A stretch of DNA of 64,000 nucleotides from Marinomonas piezotolerans (GCF_003362755.1 NZ_QKRA01000003.1:1-64000), one strand, 5' to 3'. Counted from the first letter of the stretch, positions 18,180 through 27,405 are shown. The notes: generated by a model from the sequence alone, not told the origin. Numbers and translations: made by a program.

Positions 18180-19670
18180 ATGTTTTTAGGTTTAGATCTA
18201 GGCACATCAGGCCTCAAAGGTGTCGTCATAAGTGGAGCGGGTGATGTACTTGCGCAGGCGTCCTGCTCATTAACGGTTCAGTCTCCGAAAGCGACTTGGT
18301 CCGAGCAATCTCCAGAAGAATGGTGGCTTGCTCTGGTAGATGTGTGTCAGCAGCTGCGTAATGTCTGTGATTTTTCTGCAATCGAAGCGCTCGGTTTTTC
18401 TGGACAAATGCACGGTGCGACGTTACTGAATCGAGCTGGCGAGGTATTACGTCCTTGTATTCTTTGGAATGATGGTCGTAGTAAAAGCCAATGCGAATCT
18501 TTAATGCGCCGATACCCTGAGCTGTTAACGCTGTCTGGTAACTTGGTAATGCCAGGCTTTACGGCACCCAAAATAGCGTGGGTAAAAGAGCATGAGCCTG
18601 ACATCTTTGCGCAATTAGCTAAGGTGTTATTGCCCAAAGATTATATGGTGTTTCGTATGACTGGAGCATTTGCAACCGATTGCTCCGATGCCGCTGGCAC
18701 ACTTTGGCTGAATCCAGAGACACGAATGTGGGATGAGCAATTACTAGCAATGTGCGATCTCACCGTAGCGCATATGCCTAGAGTCTTTGAGGGGCATGAG
18801 ATTGTTGGTCATGTTTCAAAGTCCGTTGCTGTCGCGTTGGGTCTGGGTGAAATACCTGTCGTAGCAGGTGCTGGGGACAACGCAGCCGGAGCGGTTGGTA
18901 TGGGGGTGACAGAGCCTGGCCAAGGTTTTGTTTCGCTGGGCACGTCGGGCGTTTATTTTAGTGTGTCTCAGGTCCACAATGCGAACCCTGAAAACACGGT
19001 GCATGCGTTTTGTCATGCACTGCCGAATCGTTGGCATCAAATGGGGGTGACTTTGAGTGCTGCAAACTCGTTAACCTGGTTTGCAAACACGGTGAATATG
19101 ACTGTTCCTGATCTTATGGATGAGTTAGAGCGGAGCGGCGTAACAAAGACACGGGTAGTGTTTTTACCCTACCTCAATGGCGAGCGCACGCCAATTAATG
19201 ATCCGTTTGCAAGTGGACAGTTCTTCGGCGTGATGAATAATACGACAAGAGCAGAGATGTGTTTGGCGGTGTTGGAAGGTGTCGCATTTTCCATGTTGGA
19301 TTGTCAGAGTGCACTTTCCAGTGCCGGCAGCGATGTAAGTGAGTTATCACTTATTGGCGGTGGTGCGCGTAGTGCCATATGGCGTCAGATTATGGCAAAT
19401 GTGTTGAATAAGACGCTAATTTATCGAGATGGAGGGGATGTCGGGCCAGGGCTAGGTGCCGCTCGGCTGGCCTTGTTGGGTAAGAGGGAGCGAGAGGGGG
19501 GCGCTATCGAAGCGCTTATCAAGGATCATTGCACCCTCCCAAGCGTTCTTGCAAGCCATGCTCCAGACACTGCATTGCAAGACTATTATCGAAGCAAATA
19601 TCAGATCTATGGCGCGCTCTATAAGCAAACGTCACTGATGAGCGAAATGCTTGCAGAAATCGTCGCTTAA
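18180..19670 (+). CDS. xylB: Xylulokinase
   Basis: A 496-residue FGGY-family kinase that phosphorylates D-xylulose to xylulose 5-phosphate. The N-terminal MFLGLDLGTSGLKGVV binds phosphate, FSGQMHGATLL (about 78-88) is the xylulokinase FGGY_1 motif, and GGGARSAIWRQIMANV is the C-terminal signature with the adenosine site. The ATG at 18180 fits the family start better than the TTG at 18162. It faces the AraC regulator and ABC/dehydrogenase genes. This resembles polyol operons such as the Pseudomonas mtl cluster, where a xylulokinase serves arabinitol breakdown. Confidence 0.95.
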   Translation: MFLGLDLGTSGLKGVVISGAGDVLAQASCSLTVQSPKATWSEQSPEEWWLALVDVCQQLRNVCDFSAIEALGFSGQMHGATLLNRAGEVLRPCILWNDGRSKSQCESLMRRYPELLTLSGNLVMPGFTAPKIAWVKEHEPDIFAQLAKVLLPKDYMVFRMTGAFATDCSDAAGTLWLNPETRMWDEQLLAMCDLTVAHMPRVFEGHEIVGHVSKSVAVALGLGEIPVVAGAGDNAAGAVGMGVTEPGQGFVSLGTSGVYFSVSQVHNANPENTVHAFCHALPNRWHQMGVTLSAANSLTWFANTVNMTVPDLMDELERSGVTKTRVVFLPYLNGERTPINDPFASGQFFGVMNNTTRAEMCLAVLEGVAFSMLDCQSALSSAGSDVSELSLIGGGARSAIWRQIMANVLNKTLIYRDGGDVGPGLGAARLALLGKREREGGAIEALIKDHCTLPSVLASHAPDTALQDYYRSKYQIYGALYKQTSLMSEMLAEIVA

Positions 19671-19710
19671 AAAAGAGGCGCATCAGCAATACGTTGATGC
19701 GCCTCTTTTT
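19669..19710. terminator. Bidirectional terminator between xylB and the AraC gene
   Basis: A 16-bp perfect stem (AAAAAGAGGCGCATCA and its complement) encloses a 9-base loop. A and T runs at each end suit the convergent genes. Confidence 0.92.
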
Positions 19711-19735
19711 AGTGAAATGTTAATGCGAACTGACG

Positions 19736-20620
19736 TCACATCCCTTCGATTCGCTCATTATATTGCGACCGAAAATCTCGAGGGGTCACTCCCTTTAATT
19801 CATGAAAACGTCGGTTGAAATTGGCAACATTGTTAAAGCCCACTTGAAAGCAGATATTAGCGATTTGTTGATCGGTTTCAGTGAGTAAACTGCAAGCTCG
19901 GCTGACTCTCATGCGATTAACAAACTCGGTGAAGCGATTTCCTGTGGCTTTTTTAAAGAAGCGAGAGAAATGACTATCAGACATGCCGATAAGGTTGGCG
20001 ACATCTGCGAGGGTTATGTCGTTAGCGTAGTTTTGGGAGACGTAATCAACAACCGTATTAACTTTTCGTTGCAAAGTTTCGCTCGACTTTAAGTCGATTT
20101 GCACAGTAGACAGCAATCGATAATTACGGCTGTGGGACAACATATGCAAGAGCGGAAGAGCAGTAATGACGCGCTGAAGCCCGCTTGAATCACGTACTTT
20201 ACTAAATGTCTCTTCTAAGAAATCGTAGTCCACGTCGAGAAATTCGATACCAGATTTAGCTCGTTGCAGCATTGGCATGATTTCGGCCAATTCTGGGATG
20301 ATCTTGCACCCTTGTTCAAAGGACTCGTGATCAAAGCGAATGACCATGTCACGCAAGGGAACAGAGGTATCGTTATTTTGACAAATCCAATTATGGGGGA
20401 GGCGAGGGCCAGTTAGTATCAATTGTCCTGGCTTGTAATTGCCGATGTAATCTCCGACAAATACTTTGCCTGTCGAGGCGACAATGAAGTGTAATTCGTA
20501 ATCGTCGTGAGCATGCCAGCGAATAAGTTCGCTCGGGTAGCCATGCTCTAAATAGCGAATGGTTTCGATACCTTCATCAAGTAGTTCGTATTCCGGGGTG
20601 AGTCGTTTTGTTGTTGTCAT
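19736..20620 (-). CDS. AraC-family regulator of the polyol cluster
   Basis: A 294-residue protein with an N-terminal cupin sensor domain (about 25-120; WHAHDDYELHFIVASTGKVFVGD) and a C-terminal AraC DNA-binding domain with two helix-turn-helices (about 190-285; TLADVANLIGMSDSHFSRFF and IANICFQVGFNNVANFNRRF). The ATG at 20620 is preceded by GGTGATAC and is preferred to an upstream start. It follows the dehydrogenase gene in the same direction and is probably the cluster activator, like MtlR of Pseudomonas fluorescens. The inducer is inferred to be a pentitol or hexitol. Confidence 0.9.
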   Translation of the reverse strand: MTTTKRLTPEYELLDEGIETIRYLEHGYPSELIRWHAHDDYELHFIVASTGKVFVGDYIGNYKPGQLILTGPRLPHNWICQNNDTSVPLRDMVIRFDHESFEQGCKIIPELAEIMPMLQRAKSGIEFLDVDYDFLEETFSKVRDSSGLQRVITALPLLHMLSHSRNYRLLSTVQIDLKSSETLQRKVNTVVDYVSQNYANDITLADVANLIGMSDSHFSRFFKKATGNRFTEFVNRMRVSRACSLLTETDQQIANICFQVGFNNVANFNRRFHELKGVTPRDFRSQYNERIEGM

Positions 20621-20715
20621 AGTATCACCAGCTTCGGTTAAGCATGCGTTACGCATCACTATCATATTCGATATAAGTGCGCTGCGTATAAAAGACGTCA
20701 GCGCACTATAAAGTG

Positions 20716-22146
20716 CTATGCGTAGTGAGCCTGCATAGCAACGATTGCTTGAGTCAGATCCTTCGTAAACGAGGGGTAATCAACTGGAATATTACCCCAT
20801 AAATAGCGGTCCTTAGTAAAGGCATCTATTCCAGCCTCATCATCAGTAAAAATGGATAACGCATCCACATTAGGCTCGTGATAAGGTGTAGCGATGGCTT
20901 TGTGACGTGCTTTTTGAAAATACGTGAACCATGCTGCGATGCCCTGAATGGTTTTTGACGGGGTGCGTCCAATGGCGTAGCACCCAGCTAACGACGGATA
21001 GACAAAAATTGGGAATTTTGCATAGCCGTCGGTGCAAATGCGCTCAACAGTATCGCCTATGTTTGCGTTACTAAATCGTTGCGCGATGATTTGATAGTAG
21101 GCATCGAGGTCTACAATGGAGTCTCCAATCGCAGGAATGGCATCCTCGATAATGAATGCCTCAAAGTACTGTCTTAGTTCAGCATCACGCATGGCTTCAT
21201 CAAAATATGTCATCCCTTTTAAGGCTGCTTGATAAACCACATTGGTGTGTCCGGCATTGAGAATACGTATTTTGGCTTCTTCATAAGGTGCGACATCTTC
21301 AACAAATTGTACGCCCACTTGATCGAGTGATGGCTTTTTACCTGCAAAATGATCCTGAATCACCCACTGAATGTAATCCTCCCCCATGACGGTCATTTGG
21401 TCATTGATGCCAAATCGGTGTTGCACATCGATACCGTGCTCAGGATTAGGTTTTGGCGTAATGCGATCCACCATGGAGCAAGGGAAAGCTACGTTATGTT
21501 GCACCCATTGCGACAGTTCCGTATCACCTTTCGCCGCTAAGAATTGCATTAACCCAGACTCAAGAACTTTACCGTTGTGGCGTAAGTTATCGCAGCACAA
21601 GAGCGTTATTTTGGCGTTAGATGTTTGGCTGCGTCGTTTTAAACCTTCATATAAAAACGCATAAATGGTATGTCTTTCACCCGCTAAGTCGGCTTTGATT
21701 GCAGCGTGATCTTTCATTAGCTCTCGATTTTCATCGAGGTAATACCCACCTTCTGTCACCGTTGAGGTAATGAGTTGAATGGCGCTGTCTGCAATGATGT
21801 GATCAACGCGTTCGGGAGTTTCTGCACCGTCTATTAAGTCAACAATAGAGCGGATGTGCTCGTATTCCGTTGCGCCTTCAGAGTCCATCGTTTTTAGTAT
21901 GTATTCGCCTTTTTGCTCAGCTAATTGACGAAAGCCTTTAGAGTCTTGAGGGCGAAGGTTAACACCAATAATCCCCCAATTTTTTCCCTCTGTGGTCGCC
22001 AAGAGGCGATCAAAATAAACAGCTTGATGGGCGCGATGAAAAGCACCCACGCCCAAATGAACAACGCCCGCTTGGATGTCAGTCCGTTGATAATCACGGG
22101 CAAGAAGTTGCTCGACGTTTTTCGTGGCGACTAAATGATTACTCAT
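20716..22146 (-). CDS. Polyol dehydrogenase, probably D-arabinitol 4-dehydrogenase
   Basis: A 476-residue member of the mannitol dehydrogenase family. [16 protein letters not shown] is the NAD-binding motif, and KIRILNAGHTNVVYQA carries the catalytic lysine and N-x-x-H residues. The patterns TEGGYYLDE, ADLAGERHTIYAFL and CDNLRHNGK resemble D-arabinitol 4-dehydrogenase (DalD) more than mannitol 2-dehydrogenase; this is a memory-based comparison. Its neighbour xylulokinase fits arabinitol to xylulose to xylulose 5-phosphate. The ATG at 22146 (GAGGAAG upstream) overlaps the ATPase stop by 8 bases. It could also act on mannitol or sorbitol. Confidence 0.82.
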   Translation of the reverse strand: MSNHLVATKNVEQLLARDYQRTDIQAGVVHLGVGAFHRAHQAVYFDRLLATTEGKNWGIIGVNLRPQDSKGFRQLAEQKGEYILKTMDSEGATEYEHIRSIVDLIDGAETPERVDHIIADSAIQLITSTVTEGGYYLDENRELMKDHAAIKADLAGERHTIYAFLYEGLKRRSQTSNAKITLLCCDNLRHNGKVLESGLMQFLAAKGDTELSQWVQHNVAFPCSMVDRITPKPNPEHGIDVQHRFGINDQMTVMGEDYIQWVIQDHFAGKKPSLDQVGVQFVEDVAPYEEAKIRILNAGHTNVVYQAALKGMTYFDEAMRDAELRQYFEAFIIEDAIPAIGDSIVDLDAYYQIIAQRFSNANIGDTVERICTDGYAKFPIFVYPSLAGCYAIGRTPSKTIQGIAAWFTYFQKARHKAIATPYHEPNVDALSIFTDDEAGIDAFTKDRYLWGNIPVDYPSFTKDLTQAIVAMQAHYA

Positions 22147-23242
22147 GGTTTGCTTCCTCTGGTACGACAGAGAAAACACGATCACTTTCATTAAAAAGAA
22201 TTAATTCGTCGCGATCAACGCGGATCTGTATCATTTCGCCATCTTTTATTTCTGTTCTCGCAGGCGCTTTTACAATGATCGTTTGATCATTTGCCAAACG
22301 GATATGGGTGTAGGCTTCTGAGCCTAGATGTTCAATCAACTCAACTCGTCCAGTTAAGTCACCTGAGTCAGATACGATCGTCAAATGCTCTGGACGAATA
22401 CCTATGGTGGCGTTAGACGGGAGTGGGCCGTGGACACGAGCAACCGGGAAGTCTATTAAGGTGTCCATGAGTTTTAATTGCAGCATGTCGCCTTCACGCG
22501 TTAAGCCATCAAGTTTGATCAAATTCATTTTTGGGGTGCCTATGAATTCGGCTACAAATCGGCTGTTTGGTGAGCGGTACAATTCAAGTGGTGTGCCCAC
22601 CTGTTCAATTTGTCCAGCATTAAGGATAACTACACGATCTGCGAGCGTCATGGCTTCCACTTGGTCGTGGGTCACGTAAATCATGGTTGTTCCAAGCTTC
22701 TTGTGTAGACGTGCAAGCTCCAAGCGCATTTGTACACGTAGAGCGGCGTCTAAGTTCGAAAGCGGTTCATCGAACAAGAAAACTTTAGGTTGACGTACGA
22801 TGGCACGACCAATGGCAACACGTTGGCGTTGTCCACCGGATAATTCTTTTGGTTTTCGTTCAAGCAACTTGTCTAGTTGCAGTGAGGCCGAGACTGAAGA
22901 CACTTTTTCTTTGATGACGGCATCATCTTCTTTGGCGAGTCGCAGAGCAAAGCTAAGGTTGTCGGCTACGGTCATGTGTGGATATAGGGCATAGGATTGA
23001 AAAACCATCGCTAAGTCGCGCTTGGAGGACGCCAACTCTGTGATGTCTCGGCCATCAAGATCTATGCTCCCTCCGGTGCTGGATTCTAAGCCCGCAATGG
23101 TACGTAAAAGAGTGGACTTGCCGCAGCCAGAAGGGCCAACAAAGACAATGAATTCACCTTCTTGTATTTTTAGATTAATGCCGCGCAACGCGTGATAGTT
23201 GTCGTAGTGTTTCTGAAGCTCGGTAATGTTTAAGTAAGCCAT
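22139..23242 (-). CDS. Polyol ABC transporter ATP-binding subunit (MtlK/UgpC type)
   Basis: A 367-residue CUT1-family ATPase. It has Walker A (GPSGCGKST, about 36-44), Q-loop, the signature LSGGQRQR, Walker B (VFLFDEPLSNLD) and the switch histidine (VTHDQ). A C-terminal TOBE regulatory domain (about 240-360; IGIRPEHL) is typical of sugar importers. It energises the two permeases encoded just upstream. It is the fourth gene in the SBP-permease-permease-ATPase-dehydrogenase operon. Confidence 0.95.
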   Translation of the reverse strand: MAYLNITELQKHYDNYHALRGINLKIQEGEFIVFVGPSGCGKSTLLRTIAGLESSTGGSIDLDGRDITELASSKRDLAMVFQSYALYPHMTVADNLSFALRLAKEDDAVIKEKVSSVSASLQLDKLLERKPKELSGGQRQRVAIGRAIVRQPKVFLFDEPLSNLDAALRVQMRLELARLHKKLGTTMIYVTHDQVEAMTLADRVVILNAGQIEQVGTPLELYRSPNSRFVAEFIGTPKMNLIKLDGLTREGDMLQLKLMDTLIDFPVARVHGPLPSNATIGIRPEHLTIVSDSGDLTGRVELIEHLGSEAYTHIRLANDQTIIVKAPARTEIKDGEMIQIRVDRDELILFNESDRVFSVVPEEANHE

Positions 23243-23260
23243 TATTATTATTCCTATAAA

Positions 23261-24091
23261 TTATTTCACAGCGCCGAAGGTTAGACCTTGTACAAGTTGC
23301 TTCTGACAGAACCAGCCGAACACAACAATAGGTGCGCATGCTAAGGTAGAGGCAGCGGATAATTTGGCCCAGAATAAGCCTTCAGGGCTGGAGTAAGATG
23401 CGATCATTGCTGTCAATGGTGCCGCTTCAGAAGCTGTTAGGTTGAGAGACCAGAAGGCTTCGTTCCAACACAGCACAATGGATAACAGACCTGTTGAAGC
23501 GATTCCTCCGACAGAAAGTGGTAGAACGACTTTGGTCATTTCACCCCAAGGCGAAGCACCGTCCATACGAGCCGCTTCTAAAATTTCTTTTGGCAGGTCC
23601 TTAAAATATGAGAACAGCATCCAAACAATGATTGGTAAATTCATTAAGGTAAAAATAATGACTAGACCTAGTTGCGTGTCGAGTAATCCGTAGTCACGGC
23701 TTAAAATATAGATCGGTACTAGGACGCCAACAGCCGGCAACATCTTGGTAGACAGCATCCAAAGGAGGATATCTTTAGTGCGCTTACCTGGAAAAAACGC
23801 CATGGCGTACGCTGATGGAATGGCAATGATAAGTGCCAAAATCGTGGCACCAAATGAGGTAACCACAGAATTCCAAGCGTGTTTTAAGTAGTCACTGCGT
23901 TCTTGCACAATGGTGAAATTCTCCAGTGTGGGCTCAAAGAACAACTGCGGTGGTACTGAAATGGCTTGCAGCTCTGTTTTAAAGGACGTGATAAACATCC
24001 AAAAGATCGGGAAAAATAACAGTAGAGCAATCGTCCATGAAGCGATCCCCACCAAAATGGTTTTGAGTTTGCGTTGTTGCGTTAAAGTCAT
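23261..24091 (-). CDS. Polyol ABC transporter permease (MtlG type)
   Basis: A 276-residue inner-membrane permease with six predicted helices. The EAA loop that docks with the ATPase is visible as EILEAARMDGASPWGEMTKVVLPLS (about 166-190). The C-terminus ending GLTFGAVK is typical of CUT1 second permeases. It begins 10 bases after the other permease and ends 18 bases before the ATPase gene. Confidence 0.94.
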   Translation of the reverse strand: MTLTQQRKLKTILVGIASWTIALLLFFPIFWMFITSFKTELQAISVPPQLFFEPTLENFTIVQERSDYLKHAWNSVVTSFGATILALIIAIPSAYAMAFFPGKRTKDILLWMLSTKMLPAVGVLVPIYILSRDYGLLDTQLGLVIIFTLMNLPIIVWMLFSYFKDLPKEILEAARMDGASPWGEMTKVVLPLSVGGIASTGLLSIVLCWNEAFWSLNLTASEAAPLTAMIASYSSPEGLFWAKLSAASTLACAPIVVFGWFCQKQLVQGLTFGAVK

Positions 24092-24101
24092 ATTAAAGCC
24101 C

Positions 24102-24962
24102 TCACACTGTTAGGTTTTTGCCGACAGCGCGGATTAAGAAAAACGCGACGATGTTTGCGAGTAAGACAGCGAATAAACCACCCGCCGAGGCGACACCCAC
24201 GTCGTATTGCAAGAGTGCTTGGTTGTATATTAGGTAGGCTAAGTTGGTGCTGTCATAGCCTGGCCCGCCACCTGTCGAAACGTAGATTTCCGCAAACACA
24301 GCAAGCAAGAAAATAGTTTCAATCATTACCACAACGGCAATAGGGCGAGCTAAATGAGGAATTGTTAGGTAGCGGAATATATGCCATCCTGTCGCGCCAT
24401 CCATTTGTGCGGCTTCTTTTTGCTCTGTGTCTTGAGACTGTAGCGCGGTTACGAATACGAGAATCGCGAACGGTAGCCACTGCCAACTCACCATGATAAT
24501 GACAGATACAAGAGGGTAGTTAGACAGCCAGTCGATTGGCTCTAAACCTAAGCTGTTAGATATCCACGCGAAAATCCCGTATACCGGGTTCATCATCATG
24601 TTTTTCCAAATCAAAGCGTTGACAGTAGGCATGATAAAAAATGGCGAAATCAGTAAAACACGCACAACGTTACGCCCCGCGAAAGGCTTGTCGATGAGTG
24701 CAGACAGAGCCACACCCAGCACAACAGTGATGATCAGCACTGAAAGCAGTAGGGTTAGTGTGTTAGAGATCGCTATCCAGAAACCGGGGTCGGTGACAAA
24801 GAACTCAAAATTCATCCAACCGACGAAATTGTTGCGACCTGGGTAGAGTAGGTTGTAGTTGATGCTAGAAAAATAGATAGTCATTGATAATGGCACGACC
24901 ATCCATACCAGTAGCAATATGACTGAGGGCGCCATTAGTAAGCGAGTGATTGAACGCTTCAT
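24102..24962 (-). CDS. Polyol ABC transporter permease (MtlF type)
   Basis: A 286-residue permease from the ATG at 24962, which has GAGAGAA upstream; longer starts lack support. Six membrane helices are apparent, the first at about 8-30. The EAA loop is EQKEAAQMDGATGWHIFRYLTIPHL (about 185-210). It pairs with the MtlG-type permease to form the sugar-alcohol channel. A stem-loop separates it from the binding-protein gene and may lower its expression relative to that gene. Confidence 0.93.
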   Translation of the reverse strand: MKRSITRLLMAPSVILLLVWMVVPLSMTIYFSSINYNLLYPGRNNFVGWMNFEFFVTDPGFWIAISNTLTLLLSVLIITVVLGVALSALIDKPFAGRNVVRVLLISPFFIMPTVNALIWKNMMMNPVYGIFAWISNSLGLEPIDWLSNYPLVSVIIMVSWQWLPFAILVFVTALQSQDTEQKEAAQMDGATGWHIFRYLTIPHLARPIAVVVMIETIFLLAVFAEIYVSTGGGPGYDSTNLAYLIYNQALLQYDVGVASAGGLFAVLLANIVAFFLIRAVGKNLTV

Positions 24963-25018
24963 GGGATTTTCTCTCGTTATTAGCTGATGAGCGCGTCTCG
25001 AGACGTAAAAATCGAAAT

Positions 25019-25044
25019 GAGCGGGGATGTCAATCTCCCCGCTC
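25019..25044 (-). promoter_or_regulatory. Intercistronic stem-loop between the binding protein and permease genes
   Basis: GAGCGGGGA/TCCCCGCTC is a 9-bp GC-rich stem with an 8-base loop, with no T run. Such stem-loops after periplasmic binding protein genes commonly stabilise the upstream message and reduce read-through into the permeases. Confidence 0.65.
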
Positions 25045-25076
25045 GTCATCGATTGCGACTAGAGACAAACGGTCGA

Positions 25077-26384
25077 CTAGTAGTAGCCGGCTTGACGCAT
25101 TTGACGATCTGCAGAACGGTTAGCAGATTTTAGAGCTTGGTCTACGGTCAAGCTGCCAGCTAACGCACCGGATACCATCTGCCCTGTCGTTGTGCCAATT
25201 GCTTGGAACTCAGGAATCGCCGCGAATTGAACTCCCACATACGGAGAAGGTTTCAAAGTGCTGTCGTTCGGGTTCGCTGATTTGATGGCTTTTAGCTCTG
25301 CATCTGCAAAGACTGCAGCTTTCTGGAATTTAGGGTTTTCGTAGGTGGATTGACGAGTACCCGTTGGTACCGCTCCCCAACCATTTTTAGCCCCAACCAG
25401 CTTGATGTAGTCTTTGGATGTTGCCCAACGGACAAATTTTTGAGCTGCGTCCGCTTTTTGGGTAGCGGCGGGAATCCCAAGCGCCCACGACCACAACCAG
25501 TTAGCGCCTTTTTCCGTTACAGCGTAAGGGGATTGGGCGAAGCCAACTTGGTCAGCGACTTTAGATTGCTTAGGGTCAGTGACGAAAGAGGCTGCGATCG
25601 TGGCATCGATCCACATCCCACATTTTCCTTCGTTAAATAGCGCCAAGTTCTCATTGAAGCTGTTGCCACTTGCACCTGGAGGTCCGTATTTGCTCAGCAT
25701 GTCGACGTAGAAGTTGACGGCATTTTTCCATTCGTCTGATTCAAGTTGTGGCTTCCAATCCATATCGAACCAACGAGCGCCGAAAGAGTTAGCCATGGCT
25801 GACAAGAAGGCCATGTTATCCCCCCAACCTGCTTTACCCCGTAGACAGATGCCGTAAACACCATTTTCAGGGTCGTTCATTGCGGCTGCAGCATCACGAA
25901 TGTGCTCCCAGCTATCACGATCACTAATTGTTACACCCGCTTTTTTAGCCAAATCTTTACGGTACATCACCATAGAGCTTTCGCCGTAAAATGGTGAAGC
26001 GTACATGGTTCCGTCGTAAGACAGGCCACCACGGATCGACGGCAAAATATCATTCACATCATAAGAACCACTGGTATCGATTGGTTCCAACCAACCGCGT
26101 TCACCCCAAATAGGTGCTTCGTACATACCAATGGTCATTACGTCATAAAGACCACTACCGTTAGCGATATCTTGAGTAACGTTTTGACGTAATACACCCT
26201 CTTCCAGCGTTACCCATTTTACTTTGATGTCTGGGTAAGCTTTCTCAAATTCGGGCGTTAGTTTTTGCATCTCAATCATGTGGCCGTTGTTTACTGTGGC
26301 TACTGTAATTTGAGTTTCTGCGAAAGCGTTCATCGCAGCGAGAGAAACCGCGCAAGCGACGGCTGTTTTGGTAAGACTGTTCAT
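25077..26384 (-). CDS. Polyol ABC transporter substrate-binding protein (MtlE type)
   Basis: A 435-residue periplasmic protein from the ATG at 26384 (GGGAG upstream). The first 22 residues form a signal peptide ending AMNAFA, cleaved before ETQITVATV. The remainder is a family 1 extracellular solute-binding protein (MTIGMYEAPIWGERGWL, GKCGMWIDATIAASFV). Such proteins in MtlE-type operons bind mannitol, sorbitol and arabinitol. It is the first gene of the transport and dehydrogenase operon. Confidence 0.94.
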   Translation of the reverse strand: MNSLTKTAVACAVSLAAMNAFAETQITVATVNNGHMIEMQKLTPEFEKAYPDIKVKWVTLEEGVLRQNVTQDIANGSGLYDVMTIGMYEAPIWGERGWLEPIDTSGSYDVNDILPSIRGGLSYDGTMYASPFYGESSMVMYRKDLAKKAGVTISDRDSWEHIRDAAAAMNDPENGVYGICLRGKAGWGDNMAFLSAMANSFGARWFDMDWKPQLESDEWKNAVNFYVDMLSKYGPPGASGNSFNENLALFNEGKCGMWIDATIAASFVTDPKQSKVADQVGFAQSPYAVTEKGANWLWSWALGIPAATQKADAAQKFVRWATSKDYIKLVGAKNGWGAVPTGTRQSTYENPKFQKAAVFADAELKAIKSANPNDSTLKPSPYVGVQFAAIPEFQAIGTTTGQMVSGALAGSLTVDQALKSANRSADRQMRQAGYY

Positions 26385-26654
26385 AGGTTCTCCCAGTTTG
26401 GGTAAGTTTCTTTTTATTGTCGCACCTAGTGGTCTTGATCTAAGTTTGATCAAGTACAGTTAATATAGTGGATACATTAATTGACTCGCTAATACATATA
26501 TCGCTTATTTTTTGTACTTTTCTGCTTCATTTAGTTAACTTGATCAAAAATGTAGTCAAAATAATACTCTTTTGACTATGCAGTATTTGCGCCCTAAATA
26601 ATGGGTTTTCTTAGATTCGTGTCAAAAAAGCATTACAAGGCTTTGCAGTCATAT
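26385..26654. promoter_or_regulatory. Promoter region of the polyol operon
   Basis: This AT-rich region must hold the operon promoter. TTGATCAAGT (26446-26455) and its inverted copy ACTTGATCAA (26538-26547) are 82 bases apart, and a partial copy, CTTGATCTAAG, is nearby. They may be binding repeats for the AraC-type regulator, but this is only a suggestion. Confidence 0.4.
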
Positions 26655-26682
26655 TTGCCCAGTGCAACGGAGTCGCTATAAT
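26655..26682 (+). promoter_or_regulatory. Sigma-70 promoter of sdhE
   Basis: TTGCCC (26655-26660) and a perfect TATAAT (26677-26682) are separated by 16 bases. Transcription would begin about 20 bases before the sdhE ATG. Confidence 0.65.
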
Positions 26683-26708
26683 GTCGCGACATTGGTTGGA
26701 GTCTTCTC

Positions 26709-26993
26709 ATGACAGATAGAATAGATAGTAAAGAAGCGATGGGGTTTAAGCGCCTCAAATGGCAGTGTCGCCGTGGTATGCTCGAATTAGATGTTTTGTT
26801 TGAGCCATTTTTAGATGAAGTGTTTCTGACTTTGAGCGAAGAAGATAAACAACGTTTTTATAAACTGATTGAGTGTGAGGATCAGGAGATCTTTCCTTGG
26901 TTTATGCAAAAGGAAGTGCCTGAAGATCCCGATTTAGCGCGTATTGTCGATATTATTGTTACTCGTGTGCAGCCAGAACATTATCGCGCTTAA
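26709..26993 (+). CDS. sdhE: Succinate dehydrogenase FAD assembly factor SdhE (YgfY)
   Basis: A 94-residue protein that helps attach FAD to succinate dehydrogenase and fumarate reductase flavoproteins. The diagnostic RRGMLELDVLF block (the RGxxE motif) is at about 22-32, and the FLDEVFLTLSEEDKQRFYKLIECEDQEIFPW helical region follows in the normal order. Its end overlaps the ygfX gene, as in other gammaproteobacteria. It was once described as the antitoxin CptB of a CptAB pair; the assembly-factor role is better supported. Confidence 0.93.
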   Translation: MTDRIDSKEAMGFKRLKWQCRRGMLELDVLFEPFLDEVFLTLSEEDKQRFYKLIECEDQEIFPWFMQKEVPEDPDLARIVDIIVTRVQPEHYRA

Positions 26994-27405
26994 AGCGTCT
27001 CGTATTGCTGGTGGTATGTCGCTGCTATATTTTATTGCGGCGACAATCCTGACGGCATTCTTTCAGCCCCCGCCTTTTTCATACTTACTGGTTTGGGCCG
27101 TTATCTTGGGTGGCTTTTTAGTCACAAGAAGGCTCGCTCCCGTCTACATTCGATTCGATCAAAATACTACCTACCTTAAACAATGGGGCTGCTGGTATAA
27201 GGCAGAGCTTAGGTATCAAAATGATTATTGGATGACGTTAGTGGTAAAGCCTAACGTCAGTACGTCATGGTGGTGGCGGTTAATGCACCGCTGCTTTTTT
27301 AGTCATGTATTTTTATATCGAGACCAATTTGCTCCCACAGATTATCGAAAAGTGCGTTCACTATTAAGCGTGGCAAAGTTGGTCACTTCGCCACAAACTA
27401 AGTGA
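26965..27405 (+). CDS. ygfX: YgfX-family (CptA) membrane protein
   Basis: A small inner-membrane protein (about 146 residues) encoded in overlap with the sdhE end. Two close hydrophobic segments ([15 protein letters not shown] and [15 protein letters not shown]) are followed by a soluble domain ending in a [10 protein letters not shown] segment, the YgfX arrangement. The start is uncertain: GTG at 26965 gives a typical short leader, while TTG at 26944 would add seven residues. YgfX was reported to affect MreB and FtsZ in E. coli. It ends 8 bases inside the convergent nadB. Confidence 0.75.
   Translation: MCSQNIIALKASRIAGGMSLLYFIAATILTAFFQPPPFSYLLVWAVILGGFLVTRRLAPVYIRFDQNTTYLKQWGCWYKAELRYQNDYWMTLVVKPNVSTSWWWRLMHRCFFSHVFLYRDQFAPTDYRKVRSLLSVAKLVTSPQTK

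Noticed and set aside
26709-27405. CptAB-type toxin-antitoxin system
   Set aside because: The pair is better explained as SdhE, a flavinylation factor, with its usual neighbour YgfX; the toxin-antitoxin role is poorly supported.
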